A DNA stretch of 11,046 nucleotides from positions 62,484 to 73,529 of the forward strand of contig NZ_QSCM01000014.1 in NCBI RefSeq assembly GCF_003463065.1, in the 5' to 3' direction. Positions 1-4,777 of the stretch are shown in pieces. The position numbers and the translations under genes were made by a program. Each line of letters opens with the position of its first letter. Position 1 is the stretch's first letter. This DNA comes from Blautia sp. OF03-15BH (GTDB lineage Bacteria; Bacillota; Clostridia; Lachnospirales; Lachnospiraceae). The notes under the pieces were generated by a model. That model made no database searches and was not told the origin of the DNA. It worked only from the letters and a program-made list of their open reading frames with translations.

Positions 1-200
1 CTTCCCACCTCCGGTGACAGCGGACTACACTGACTGGTGTAACTTTCTTCCTGCCTTACAAAGCGGATCCCATACAGCTTCAGCTTATATTCCAGCATGA
101 GATAGATCCTGTTATAAGGCAGACTATGGAACTTCTGGTTTGTTCTGTGTCCCAGGTCTTTTTCTTTCCGGATATTACGGATATCCCCTGCAACGACACA
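1..200 (-). pseudogene. tnpB: IS200/IS605-type TnpB, C-terminal part, cut by the element (runs off the left edge)
   Basis: Reading leftward from 200, the frame is open to the window edge. It gives a typical TnpB block: CVVAGDIRNIRKEKDLG, then NQKFHSLPYNRIYLMLEYK, then VRQEESYTSQCSP. The first Glu-containing motif before YTSQ is the RuvC-II region of TnpB-type RNA-guided nucleases. An ATG at 204-206 is in frame but lies in element sequence. It has no ribosome binding site and a stop codon lies just upstream (213-215), so it is not the native start. The missing upstream part is found at the right edge (10988-11046). TnpB proteins are RNA-guided DNA nucleases carried by IS200/IS605 elements. This copy is split between its RuvC-I and RuvC-II regions and should be inactive while the element is present. 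Whether the rest of the gene and its guide RNA are intact lies outside the window. Confidence 0.85.
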
Positions 201-201
201 G
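198..201. other. Left attachment-site core (ACAG)
   Basis: This tetranucleotide marks where TnpB coding sequence stops and element sequence starts. The same ACAG is at 10988-10991, and only these four bases are shared across the two junctions: the preceding base is C here and A on the right, and the following base is T here and G on the right. A serine recombinase exchanges at a 2-bp core, which must lie within these four bases. Confidence 0.8.
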
Positions 202-278
202 TTCATGGCTAATTAAAGGGAACAAAAAGAAAGGAAAAACCAATCCAGACGGTATCAGCGGCAGGCTACAAGAATAAA

Positions 279-307
279 TTGTGATTTCACAAGATTGATG
301 CTATAAT
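279..307 (+). promoter_or_regulatory. Promoter with palindromic operator at the -35
   Basis: A perfect TATAAT lies at 302-307 with TTGTGA at 279-284, giving a 17-bp spacer (4 of 6 matches at the -35). The -35 hexamer is one arm of a perfect inverted repeat, TTGTGA-TT-TCACAA (279-292), that continues into the spacer. A dimeric repressor bound there would block RNA polymerase. The promoter would drive the regulator at 371, tnpV and the DUF3658 gene. The small HTH protein encoded first is the natural candidate for autoregulation, by inference. Confidence 0.72.
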
Positions 308-317
308 AAGAGAAAAG

Positions 318-364
318 TTCCTGCCGGGGCAGCCGCCCCGGTGGTATAGATAGAAAGGCAGGAA
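318..364 (+). promoter_or_regulatory. Leader stem-loop covering the ribosome binding site
   Basis: The untranslated leader holds a perfect 8-bp inverted repeat, TTCCTGCC (318-325) and GGCAGGAA (357-364). Between its arms is a GC-rich hairpin, GGGGC-AGCC-GCCCC (326-339). The right arm of the outer stem contains the GGCAGGA stretch that serves as ribosome binding site for the ATG at 371. In the folded form that site would be masked, suggesting translational control of the first gene. It is not a terminator, because no T tract follows. Confidence 0.55.
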
Positions 365-370
365 AACAAT

Positions 371-643
371 ATGCACATCAGCTATAAGCCACTCTGGCAC
401 ACACTGTTAGAGCGTGATATGAGAAAAGAGGATTTAAGGCTTGCCGCCGGTATGACAACAAATATGATTGCCAACATGAGCAAAGAGGGAAAGCACATCA
501 GCATGGATACATTAGCCCGTATCTGCGAAACGCTGAATTGTGAGATTACCGATGTGATTGAGTTAGTACCAGACGAGCCTGCTTCCACAGGAGGTAAGGA
601 ACATGAGCGAATTGAAACCAAGAATAACGGAAAACGGAATTGA
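371..643 (+). CDS. Small XRE-like helix-turn-helix regulator
   Basis: This is a 90-residue cytosolic DNA-binding protein. Residues 5-66 form a compact Cro/C1-type HTH of the HTH_26 kind: 'LWHTLLERDMRKEDL', then 'AAGMTTNMIANMSKEGKHIS' (turn and recognition helix), then 'LARICETLNCEITDVIELV'. The C-terminal 20 or so residues are charged and look disordered. The ATG at 371 follows a GGCAGGA ribosome binding site that is part of a leader stem. It is the first gene after the left-end promoter, and its 3' end overlaps tnpV by 41 bases, so the two are co-transcribed. Proteins of this family are usually autorepressors, and the palindrome at 279-292 is the likely target. That assignment is inference; the fold is clear from the sequence. 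Confidence 0.85.
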   Translation: MHISYKPLWHTLLERDMRKEDLRLAAGMTTNMIANMSKEGKHISMDTLARICETLNCEITDVIELVPDEPASTGGKEHERIETKNNGKRN

Positions 644-980
644 TTATATCCTTGTCGGAGATTATTACATCCCGGACTTGAAACTGCCGGAGGAACACCG
701 CCCTATCGGAAAGTACGGACGGATGCACCGGGAATATTTAAGGGAAGTCCACCCAGCCAGATTGAATACATTGATACTGACCGGGGAATTGTGGACATAT
801 CTTGCAGACCTGAACGAACAGGCACAGGAACGGTTAGACACCATCATGGAGCAGATGAAAACTGCCGAGGGCGTAACCGAGGAATTGAAGCGTACCCACC
901 AAATGGAATGGGTGCAGCGTTGCAATAACATTCATAACCGGGCAGAAGAAATTGTTTTGCATGAGATGATTTATTCATAA
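603..980 (+). CDS. tnpV: TnpV family transposon protein
   Basis: The 125-residue product is recognised as TnpV (Pfam TnpV family) from its opening, 'ITENGIDYILVGDYYIPDL', followed by 'RPIGKYGRMHREYLREVHP', and from its end, 'MEWVQRCNNIHNRAEEIVLHE'. TnpV is named from the Tn4451 group of mobilizable transposons. Its biochemical role is not settled; an accessory part in excision or its control is often assumed. An AGGAGGT site (589-595) lies 7 bases before the ATG at 603, which supports this start although it lies inside the upstream regulator gene. The 41-base overlap suggests coupled translation. Length is normal for the family and nothing is truncated. Confidence 0.88.
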   Translation: MSELKPRITENGIDYILVGDYYIPDLKLPEEHRPIGKYGRMHREYLREVHPARLNTLILTGELWTYLADLNEQAQERLDTIMEQMKTAEGVTEELKRTHQMEWVQRCNNIHNRAEEIVLHEMIYS

Positions 981-1009
981 CGGGAGCAATTAAATCGGAG
1001 GTATATAAG

Positions 1010-1972
1010 ATGATTGAAATTGTATTTGGTGAAAGTGCCTGTGGAAGTTTGAAAATTGCCCAAACTTACGGCAAGGGAAAGTATAGAGGAAGTGCTGTTT
1101 CAATATTTATGAGGCATGAAGACGGGAGTGTTCCATCTTCAGATGAAATGAAAAAAGCACAGCTTCAAGCACAGGAACAAGAACGCATTGCTTGGGAGAA
1201 TGCTATTCCATTGGGAGGCAAGAGCTGTGATGTTTATTGTTTTGATATGGCTCTTAGTGTGGGAGATATTTCTGATAATGGAATTGGCGAACAGCGGAAA
1301 AATGTTTTCAAGAAAATGCTGTCTGTCTGCTTTGTAGAGGATTTAGATTATCAGGTTGAAGAAAAAATACAGAAAATTAAAACTACATTGACCTCAGTGA
1401 TTGAACGATATGTAGCTGGGGAAGAAATTCGCATTTGGTATAGCTATAATCCAGATGAGCTTTGTGGTATGTATTGGCTTATGAAACAACTTCAACCCTT
1501 AAACTGCCAGACAACAATTTATTTGGTTAAGTTACCTACATGGGAATATGGAAAAGAAAATACTATGACATCCAAAATAGCATGGGGCGAGGTCTCTCCT
1601 GGCGAATGGGGAAACTATATAACTCTACAAGAGAAAGCTAATCCTGTATTTCTTTCAGCTTGTGCTATGAAATGGAATCAACTTCAAAATGAAAATGCAC
1701 CTTTGCGTGCAATGTTAAATGGTAAATTGCAAAGCGTTTCAGAAGATATATATGATAGTTTCATTCTTCGTGAAATTGCGGAACAGCCAGAGCAATTCAA
1801 AATGGCTATTGTCATAGGTAATGTTTTAGGAAAATATCAACTTGGAATTAGTGATGTATGGATTTCCAATCGCATTGATAAAATGCTTGAAGATGGTGTG
1901 TTGGAAATTATACAGGACGCACCAAAGGGAGAAACAAATTATCGCCGAATATTAAGAAAACGAATGAAGTAA
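1010..1972 (+). CDS. DUF1835/DUF3658 domain protein, likely cargo
   Basis: The 320-residue cytosolic product opens with 'MIEIVFGESACGSLKIAQ', the typical start of DUF1835 proteins, and carries 'IWYSYNPDELCGMYWLMKQL' near residues 142-161. Residues 245-318 match the DUF3658 pattern: 'FILREIAEQP', 'VIGNVLGKYQLGISDVWISNRI', then 'LEDGVLEI'. The function of these domains is unknown. The start is supported by GGAGGT (996-1001), 8 bases before the ATG. The gene lies 29 bases after tnpV in the same direction, so it probably shares the left-end promoter. It is visibly richer in A and T than the mobilization genes, suggesting a separate origin. It has no recognisable role in transfer or recombination and sits where elements of this type often carry accessory genes, so cargo is the likeliest reading. 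A hairpin terminator follows. Confidence 0.75.
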   Translation: MIEIVFGESACGSLKIAQTYGKGKYRGSAVSIFMRHEDGSVPSSDEMKKAQLQAQEQERIAWENAIPLGGKSCDVYCFDMALSVGDISDNGIGEQRKNVFKKMLSVCFVEDLDYQVEEKIQKIKTTLTSVIERYVAGEEIRIWYSYNPDELCGMYWLMKQLQPLNCQTTIYLVKLPTWEYGKENTMTSKIAWGEVSPGEWGNYITLQEKANPVFLSACAMKWNQLQNENAPLRAMLNGKLQSVSEDIYDSFILREIAEQPEQFKMAIVIGNVLGKYQLGISDVWISNRIDKMLEDGVLEIIQDAPKGETNYRRILRKRMK

Positions 1973-1984
1973 TAACCACAGCAC

Positions 1985-2030
1985 AAACCGCTGCTACATG
2001 GAATCCAACAAACCATGCAACAGCGGTTTT
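1985..2030 (+). terminator. Hairpin terminator between convergent genes
   Basis: AAACCGCTG (1985-1993) pairs perfectly with CAGCGGTTT (2021-2029), with an inner ATGG/CCAT pairing (1998-2001, 2013-2016). TTTTCCTTT follows on the plus strand. It lies just after the stop of the DUF3658 gene and just after the end of the opposing XRE gene, so it can end transcription from the plus strand and perhaps from both. Confidence 0.7.
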
Positions 2031-2033
2031 CCT

Positions 2034-2840
2034 TTACCGTTTTTTCCTCTGGTTGATAGGCGTTCCCGTTTTCTTTGATTTTTGGAGAATCCGAATAAGC
2101 CAGCGAAATTCTTCATCTGACAGATTTTTATAGTTGATACCGAGCTGCTTGCAGTAAAGCACTGCCAGTTTTTCCAAACGGCTGCCCTTGAAATTTTCGA
2201 CCGCTTCCAGATTTTCTTTCAGTTCATTGGCAACAGTGGTCTGGGGCGCACTCTCACTATCCTTTTTATGGGTTTCCCGAATATCCCGGATAATCAGGTT
2301 TAGGTCATCCAGAACCATGTGGCTGAAATATTCATCATCACTGATATGGGCGGCTTGCAGCACTTTCAAATGTGGGTCATCTTCGCCAGGGCGATACCGT
2401 TCTATGATTTCATGTCGGACAGTATCGACAAGGGTGTTGAGGTTTTGAATCTGCATGGTGGCAATCCCATCCACATAAATCTCAATGTCCGCAAGAAACT
2501 TGATAAAGTCCTTATGGGTGGCAAGTTCGCAGAGCAGACGGTTGTTGATCCGACCGCTTTTCAGAAGTGCAACCATTTCATCGTTCAAATGCAGCTCCGT
2601 CAGTGGCGTGTTGATCTGCTCCCTGTTCTCTGTCCGGCACAGCAGATAATCGACGGAAACCCCATAGAAGTCTGCCAGCGTGATAAGGTTGCCATGATTG
2701 ATTTCCTTAAAATCTTCTTTTTCATAACTGCCAAGGGCTGATTTAGAAATACCCGTTAGTTTTGATAGTTCTTCCAGATTTAAGCCTTTGTCCTTGCGGA
2801 GTTCCCAAAGGCGTTCCTGTATGCTTGTTGCTCCTTTCAT
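2034..2840 (-). CDS. XRE family transcriptional regulator
   Basis: This is a 268-residue protein. Its N-terminal domain is a classic Cro/C1-type HTH: 'ERLWELRKDKGLNLEELSKL', 'TGISKSALGSYEKE', then 'ITLADFYGVSVDYLLCRTEN'. The remaining 190 or so residues are mostly helical and charged, without a domain I recognise; the tail is strongly basic ('SKKTGTPINQRKKR'). Two starts are possible: a GTG at 2846 and an ATG at 2840. The AAAGGAG upstream is only 3 bases from the GTG but 9 from the ATG, so the ATG is preferred. The gene is the only one on the minus strand inside the element and converges on the left operon. It has its own promoter and probably regulates element functions, perhaps transfer or replication genes across the 480-bp gap; the target is not shown by the sequence. 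Confidence 0.85.
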   Translation of the reverse strand: MKGATSIQERLWELRKDKGLNLEELSKLTGISKSALGSYEKEDFKEINHGNLITLADFYGVSVDYLLCRTENREQINTPLTELHLNDEMVALLKSGRINNRLLCELATHKDFIKFLADIEIYVDGIATMQIQNLNTLVDTVRHEIIERYRPGEDDPHLKVLQAAHISDDEYFSHMVLDDLNLIIRDIRETHKKDSESAPQTTVANELKENLEAVENFKGSRLEKLAVLYCKQLGINYKNLSDEEFRWLIRILQKSKKTGTPINQRKKR

Positions 2841-2886
2841 GGGCACACGCTCCTTTCCAACGGTTTCATTGCTGCCGCTTATCTGG

Positions 2887-2916
2887 ATTATATCACACTT
2901 TCCGTAATCGTGGAAA
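2887..2916 (-). promoter_or_regulatory. Promoter of the minus-strand XRE gene with an inverted repeat
   Basis: Read on the minus strand, TATAAT (2892-2887) is preceded by TTTCCA (2916-2911) with an 18-bp spacer. The inverted repeat TTTCC-N8-GGAAA (2899-2916) covers the -35 and most of the spacer, as expected for a repressor site. The start codon is about 47 bases downstream of the -10. The regulator itself is the obvious candidate to bind there, by inference. Confidence 0.6.
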
Positions 2917-3174
2917 TTTCTGATTTTTACCCTTAATTCCTACTTTGTGGACATACGGCACAGGGCACAAAAATGTTCTATGATACAGGTAGTTCATCGA
3001 TGGATTATTCCAATCGAATGACCAGCCTGTGTGGGATATGCTTCCCCGGCGATGTAGCGCCATGAATTTTGGCAGGGATATGGAGGAACCCTGACCAAAA
3101 CGAGCGTACCAAAGGGAGCGATACGCCGCTGTGAGATTCAGGGGAGGAACGACACCGGGGAGAACTGGCGAACT

Positions 3175-3196
3175 GACACCGAAATGATACCGAAAC
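3175..3196 (+). repeat. Tandem 11-bp repeat, iteron-like
   Basis: GACACCGAAAT (3175-3185) is followed without a gap by GATACCGAAAC (3186-3196), with 9 of 11 bases identical. A related GACACCGGGGA lies at 3151-3161, and the CCGAAA core recurs twice near 3277-3294. The 11-bp period places copies on the same helix face. The position upstream of a RepA_N-like gene makes initiator binding plausible, but there are few copies. Confidence 0.45.
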
Positions 3197-3206
3197 ACAA
3201 CAATCT

Positions 3207-3230
3207 GATAGGGGGACAGTCTACCCTATC
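3207..3230 (+). other. Hairpin upstream of the RepA_N-like operon
   Basis: GATAGGG (3207-3213) and CCCTATC (3224-3230) form a perfect 7-bp stem around a 10-base loop. There is no T tract, so it is not a simple terminator. It may be part of an origin or of a leader RNA. Confidence 0.45.
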
Positions 3231-3323
3231 GCTGATACTTCGGGAGATTTTAAGCGGCTCTATGGCTGTAATTTTACCGAAAATCGCCCCGAAACCATAC
3301 ACTAAAACGGGAGGAAGCGCAAT

Positions 3324-3512
3324 ATGCCGAGAATGAGCAAAAAGAGGAAGTATGAGCTTTCCTTTTACCTCAATGACCGGGGGCGTGTCACTTACAACGA
3401 ATTATGCCGGAAATGCCAGCATGGGTGCAAGCAGAGCTTCCGGGCGGTTGTGATTGACTGCCCCTGTTATTTATCCAAACGAGCAAAGAAAAAGGAGGAA
3501 CACACAGAATGA
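3324..3512 (+). CDS. Small cysteine-rich protein of mobile elements
   Basis: The 62-residue product is basic. It carries the cluster 'CRKCQHGC' around residues 28-35 and a 'CPC' near residue 46, a spacing that suggests a metal-binding knuckle. The C-terminus is Lys/Glu-rich. I recognise it only as a conserved hypothetical that travels with RepA_N-like and DUF3847 genes in Clostridia elements; its function is unknown. GGGAGGA (3309-3315) lies 8 bases before the ATG. Its stop overlaps the next start as ATGA (3509-3512), so the two are translationally coupled. A nucleic-acid-binding accessory role is inference. Confidence 0.7.
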   Translation: MPRMSKKRKYELSFYLNDRGRVTYNELCRKCQHGCKQSFRAVVIDCPCYLSKRAKKKEEHTE

Positions 3513-3850
3513 ATTTTGAATTTATGACGATAGACACACCATTGCCGCCCTGTATGCCTTTTCCCAGAGCGTTGACAGGATTTCCAGTCAGCAGCACCGC
3601 AAAGGTCATGTACTGCCGGATGCTGGACGCTATGCTCTCCAAAGGGCAGGAGGACGAGAACGGAATCCTCTTTGTCTGCTTCCCTGTCACAGCCATTGCC
3701 GCAGTCCTGTCCCGCAGCTCCATGACGGTCAAGCGTTCTCTGAATGAACTGGAAACTGCCGGACTTATCATGCGGGTGCGTCAGGGCATTGGAGAACCAA
3801 ACCGGATTTATGTGCTGATACCGGGAAAGGAGGACGCTGCCCTTGCCTGA
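3509..3850 (+). CDS. RepA_N-like winged-helix protein (short replication initiator-type protein)
   Basis: The 113-residue protein matches the N-terminal winged-helix part of RepA_N initiators. It shows 'LTGFPVSSTAKVMYCRMLDAM', 'ENGILFVCFPVTAIAAVLSRS', 'MTVKRSLNELETAGLIMRVR', and the wing 'GEPNRIYVLIPG'. Full RepA_N plasmid initiators are longer, with a separate C-terminal domain that is absent here. The protein may therefore be a reduced initiator or a regulator. AAGGAGG precedes the ATG at 3509, which overlaps the upstream stop by 4 bases; the 3' end overlaps the DUF3847 gene by 8. With the CHC2 and VapE-like proteins it suggests replication of the excised circle. DNA binding is well supported; a role in replication is inference. 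Confidence 0.75.
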   Translation: MNFEFMTIDTPLPPCMPFPRALTGFPVSSTAKVMYCRMLDAMLSKGQEDENGILFVCFPVTAIAAVLSRSSMTVKRSLNELETAGLIMRVRQGIGEPNRIYVLIPGKEDAALA

Positions 3851-4139
3851 TACCTCAAAGCTGGAAAAACTCAATCGGGAGTTGGAAAAAAGCGAAAAGA
3901 AACTGCGGAAAGCCATCAATGATGAAAAGGCATTGCAGCACCAGTTGAAACAGCTTACCCGAAAGGAACGGACGCACCGGCTCTGTACCCGTGGCGGTAT
4001 GCTGGAAAGTTTTCTGCAAGAGCCGGAACGCCTGACAGATGATGATGTCATGCTGTTGTTGAAACTCATTTTTCACAGACAGGACACGCAGGAACTATTG
4101 AAAAAACTGCTGGAACGGGAGATGCCGGAACCCCCTTAG
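3843..4139 (+). CDS. DUF3847 family protein, possible relaxosome accessory factor
   Basis: The 98-residue protein starts at a TTG (3843) with AAAGGAGG nine bases upstream, overlapping the preceding gene by 8 bases. Residues 4-40 are a charged coiled coil ('LEKLNRELEKSEKKLRKAI'). Then comes the family signature 'RKERTHRLCTRGGMLESFL' (residues 40-58) and a helical tail. DUF3847 has no proven function. The Arg-rich segment ending in a Gly-Gly-Leu-Glu turn resembles accessory proteins of MOBQ relaxases (TraD/MobC type). The stop codon lies inside the hairpin that borders the oriT nick site, so the gene directly abuts oriT. That placement makes a relaxosome role attractive, but it is inference. 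Confidence 0.8.
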   Translation: MPDTSKLEKLNRELEKSEKKLRKAINDEKALQHQLKQLTRKERTHRLCTRGGMLESFLQEPERLTDDDVMLLLKLIFHRQDTQELLKKLLEREMPEPP

Positions 4140-4186
4140 TTTACTAAGGGCGCAATTATACACCACCCAAAGGTTGGTGCATTGCG
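4133..4186 (-). other. oriT: Origin of transfer (MOBQ-type oriT), nick predicted at 4151/4150
   Basis: On the minus strand the core reads TAATTGCG^CCCT, 11 of 12 bases of the RSF1010-type nick region TAAGTGCG^CCCT. Just 5' of it is a hairpin: CACCAACC-TTT-GGGTGGTG on the minus strand (4179-4161, one mismatch). This is the arrangement seen at oriT of RSF1010-, pIP501- and pGO1-like plasmids. Outer arms CGCAAT (4151-4156) and ATTGCG (4181-4186) extend the dyad up to the nick. On the other side of the nick a perfect hairpin, CCCTTAGT-TT-ACTAAGGG (4133-4150), abuts it. The relaxase encoded at 5190 is of the matching MOBQ family. Cleavage would lie between 4151 and 4150 on the minus strand, so the DUF3847 side leads into the recipient. 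Confidence 0.82.
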
Positions 4187-4391
4187 TTCTCCGAAGGCTC
4201 CTCGCCGGAGGGCTGTGATTTTCCGCAGTCATGGTCTGCTCCAAATCATACAGGGGACGCTACGCTTCCCCTGCGCTGGCTGTCGCCAGCTACCCTTTTG
4301 TGGACTTGCCGCCCGGAAACACCTTGCGCTGCAAGCTGTTCCCGTCCAGCAAGTTTTATCAGTCGAGCTATCCTTATCTACGGTAATTTAG
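4187..4391. other. Hairpin-rich non-coding stretch next to oriT
   Basis: Several separate stems follow one another: CTCCG/CGGAG (4189-4210), CAGGGGA/TCCCCTG (4251-4273, perfect 7 bp), GCTGGC-TGTC-GCCAGC (4275-4290, perfect) and CTTGC-GCT-GCAAG (4323-4335, perfect). An open frame across it begins at a TTG inside oriT without a ribosome binding site, so it is not called as a gene. Possible roles are a single-strand initiation site for complementary strand synthesis, part of the relaxosome site, or a structured RNA. Confidence 0.5.
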
Positions 4392-4397
4392 TATAAT
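4392..4397 (+). promoter_or_regulatory. Candidate -10 for the micro-protein/membrane-XRE genes
   Basis: A perfect TATAAT is present about 125 bases before the first small gene. The expected -35 position (4369-4374, TATCCT) is poor, so an activator or another promoter may be needed. The 12-mer ACGGTAATTTAG that precedes it (4380-4391) recurs as ACGGTAATTCAG at 4474-4485, again before a -10-like TAGAAT, hinting at two related start sites. Confidence 0.4.
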
Positions 4398-4416
4398 AAG
4401 GTCAAAAAACAGAACG

Positions 4417-4459
4417 CTATCATTGTGCAACCGATATGCAACTGATAATTGCTTGATAG
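4417..4459 (+). promoter_or_regulatory. Repeat-containing candidate operator upstream of the small membrane genes
   Basis: TGCAACCGATA (4426-4436) and TGCAACTGATA (4437-4447) are tandem 11-mers differing at one base. They are enclosed by the inverted repeat CTATCA (4417-4422) and TGATAG (4454-4459). They lie just downstream of the TATAAT at 4392, a normal place for repressor sites. The membrane XRE protein encoded downstream is a possible ligand, by inference. Confidence 0.45.
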
Positions 4460-4493
4460 TTGGTGGTAGCAACACGGTAATTCAGATAGAATA

Positions 4494-4777
4494 AAGCCAA
4501 CAAAGAAAGGAGGTCATCCAAATGTTAGTAAACATCATTATGATTGTAGTCGGAATAGTTTTCTCATGTATCTTTGTCGGCTTGCTTATCCTTGTTATTC
4601 GTGCATTGCTTAAATATATCCGTACAGAGAAATGAAGCCAACAGCAACATTAGGAGGTGGTCAAATGAAAGTAACCGTATTTATGATAATCGTTGGAATA
4701 ATTTTCTTATGTATCTTTGTTGGTTTGCTTACCCTTATTGTTCGTGCATTACTCAAATATATCCATTCAAAAGATGT
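4494..4777 (+). repeat. Tandem duplication of about 141 bp (leader, RBS and membrane segment)
   Basis: Unit 1 (4494-4634) and unit 2 (4635 to about 4777) both start with AAGCCAACA. Both then carry an AGGAGG ribosome binding site, an ATG and a membrane-helix coding segment. The encoded helices share 23 of 34 residues. Unit 1 ends in a stop after KYIRTEK; unit 2 runs on into an HTH domain. The divergence shows that the duplication is not recent. Confidence 0.75.
4522..4635 (+). CDS. 37-residue single-pass membrane micro-protein
   Basis: AAGGAGG (4507-4513) lies 8 bases before the ATG. The product is MLVNIIMIVVGIVFSCIFVG followed by LLILVIRALLKYIRTEK: one hydrophobic helix (residues 4-26) and a short basic tail, so it is predicted to sit in the membrane with the C-terminus inside. 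It is a near copy of the N-terminus of the next protein, with 23 of the first 34 residues identical. The leader AAGCCAACA and ribosome binding site are duplicated too. The stop overlaps an ATG (ATGA, 4632-4635). Intact frame, ribosome binding site and mostly synonymous or conservative differences argue for a real gene. Its function is unknown; it could pair with or compete with the membrane segment of the downstream regulator. Confidence 0.65.
   Translation: MLVNIIMIVVGIVFSCIFVGLLILVIRALLKYIRTEK

Larger units (their letters stand above)
2917..3323. other. Gene-free stretch with short repeats and a hairpin; possible replication origin or control region
   Basis: No convincing gene is seen. A GTG-started open frame on the minus strand (3198-2893) has no ribosome binding site and resembles no protein I recognise. 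The stretch holds the palindrome CATCGATG (2995-3002), the small inverted repeat CAGGG/CCCTG around 3080-3102, tandem 11-mers GACACCGAAAT and GATACCGAAAC (3175-3196), more CCGAAA copies at 3277-3283 and 3289-3294, and a hairpin GATAGGG/CCCTATC (3207-3230). It lies directly upstream of the RepA_N-like gene cluster, where iterons or a control region would be expected. Promoter elements for the next operon must also be here, but none stands out. Confidence 0.45.

Noticed and set aside
2893..3198. Minus-strand open frame of 101 codons in the gap before the RepA_N-like operon
   Set aside because: GTG start without a ribosome binding site, no recognised domain, and it covers repeats and the minus-strand promoter of the XRE gene. 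A non-coding control region explains it better.
3151..3294. CRISPR-like array in the repeat-bearing gap
   Set aside because: The repeats are 6-11 bases, few and irregular, without uniform spacers.
3467..4069. Minus-strand open frame of 200 codons opposite the RepA_N-like and DUF3847 genes
   Set aside because: Low-complexity Ser/Phe-rich translation, opposite two recognised genes with good ribosome binding sites.
4133..4150. Perfect hairpin after DUF3847 as a terminator
   Set aside because: No T tract follows, and the stem ends at the predicted nick, so an oriT role fits better.
4182..4391. Plus-strand open frame of 69 codons next to oriT
   Set aside because: It starts at a TTG inside the oriT dyad, has no ribosome binding site, and the DNA is a chain of hairpins, so conservation there would be structural.
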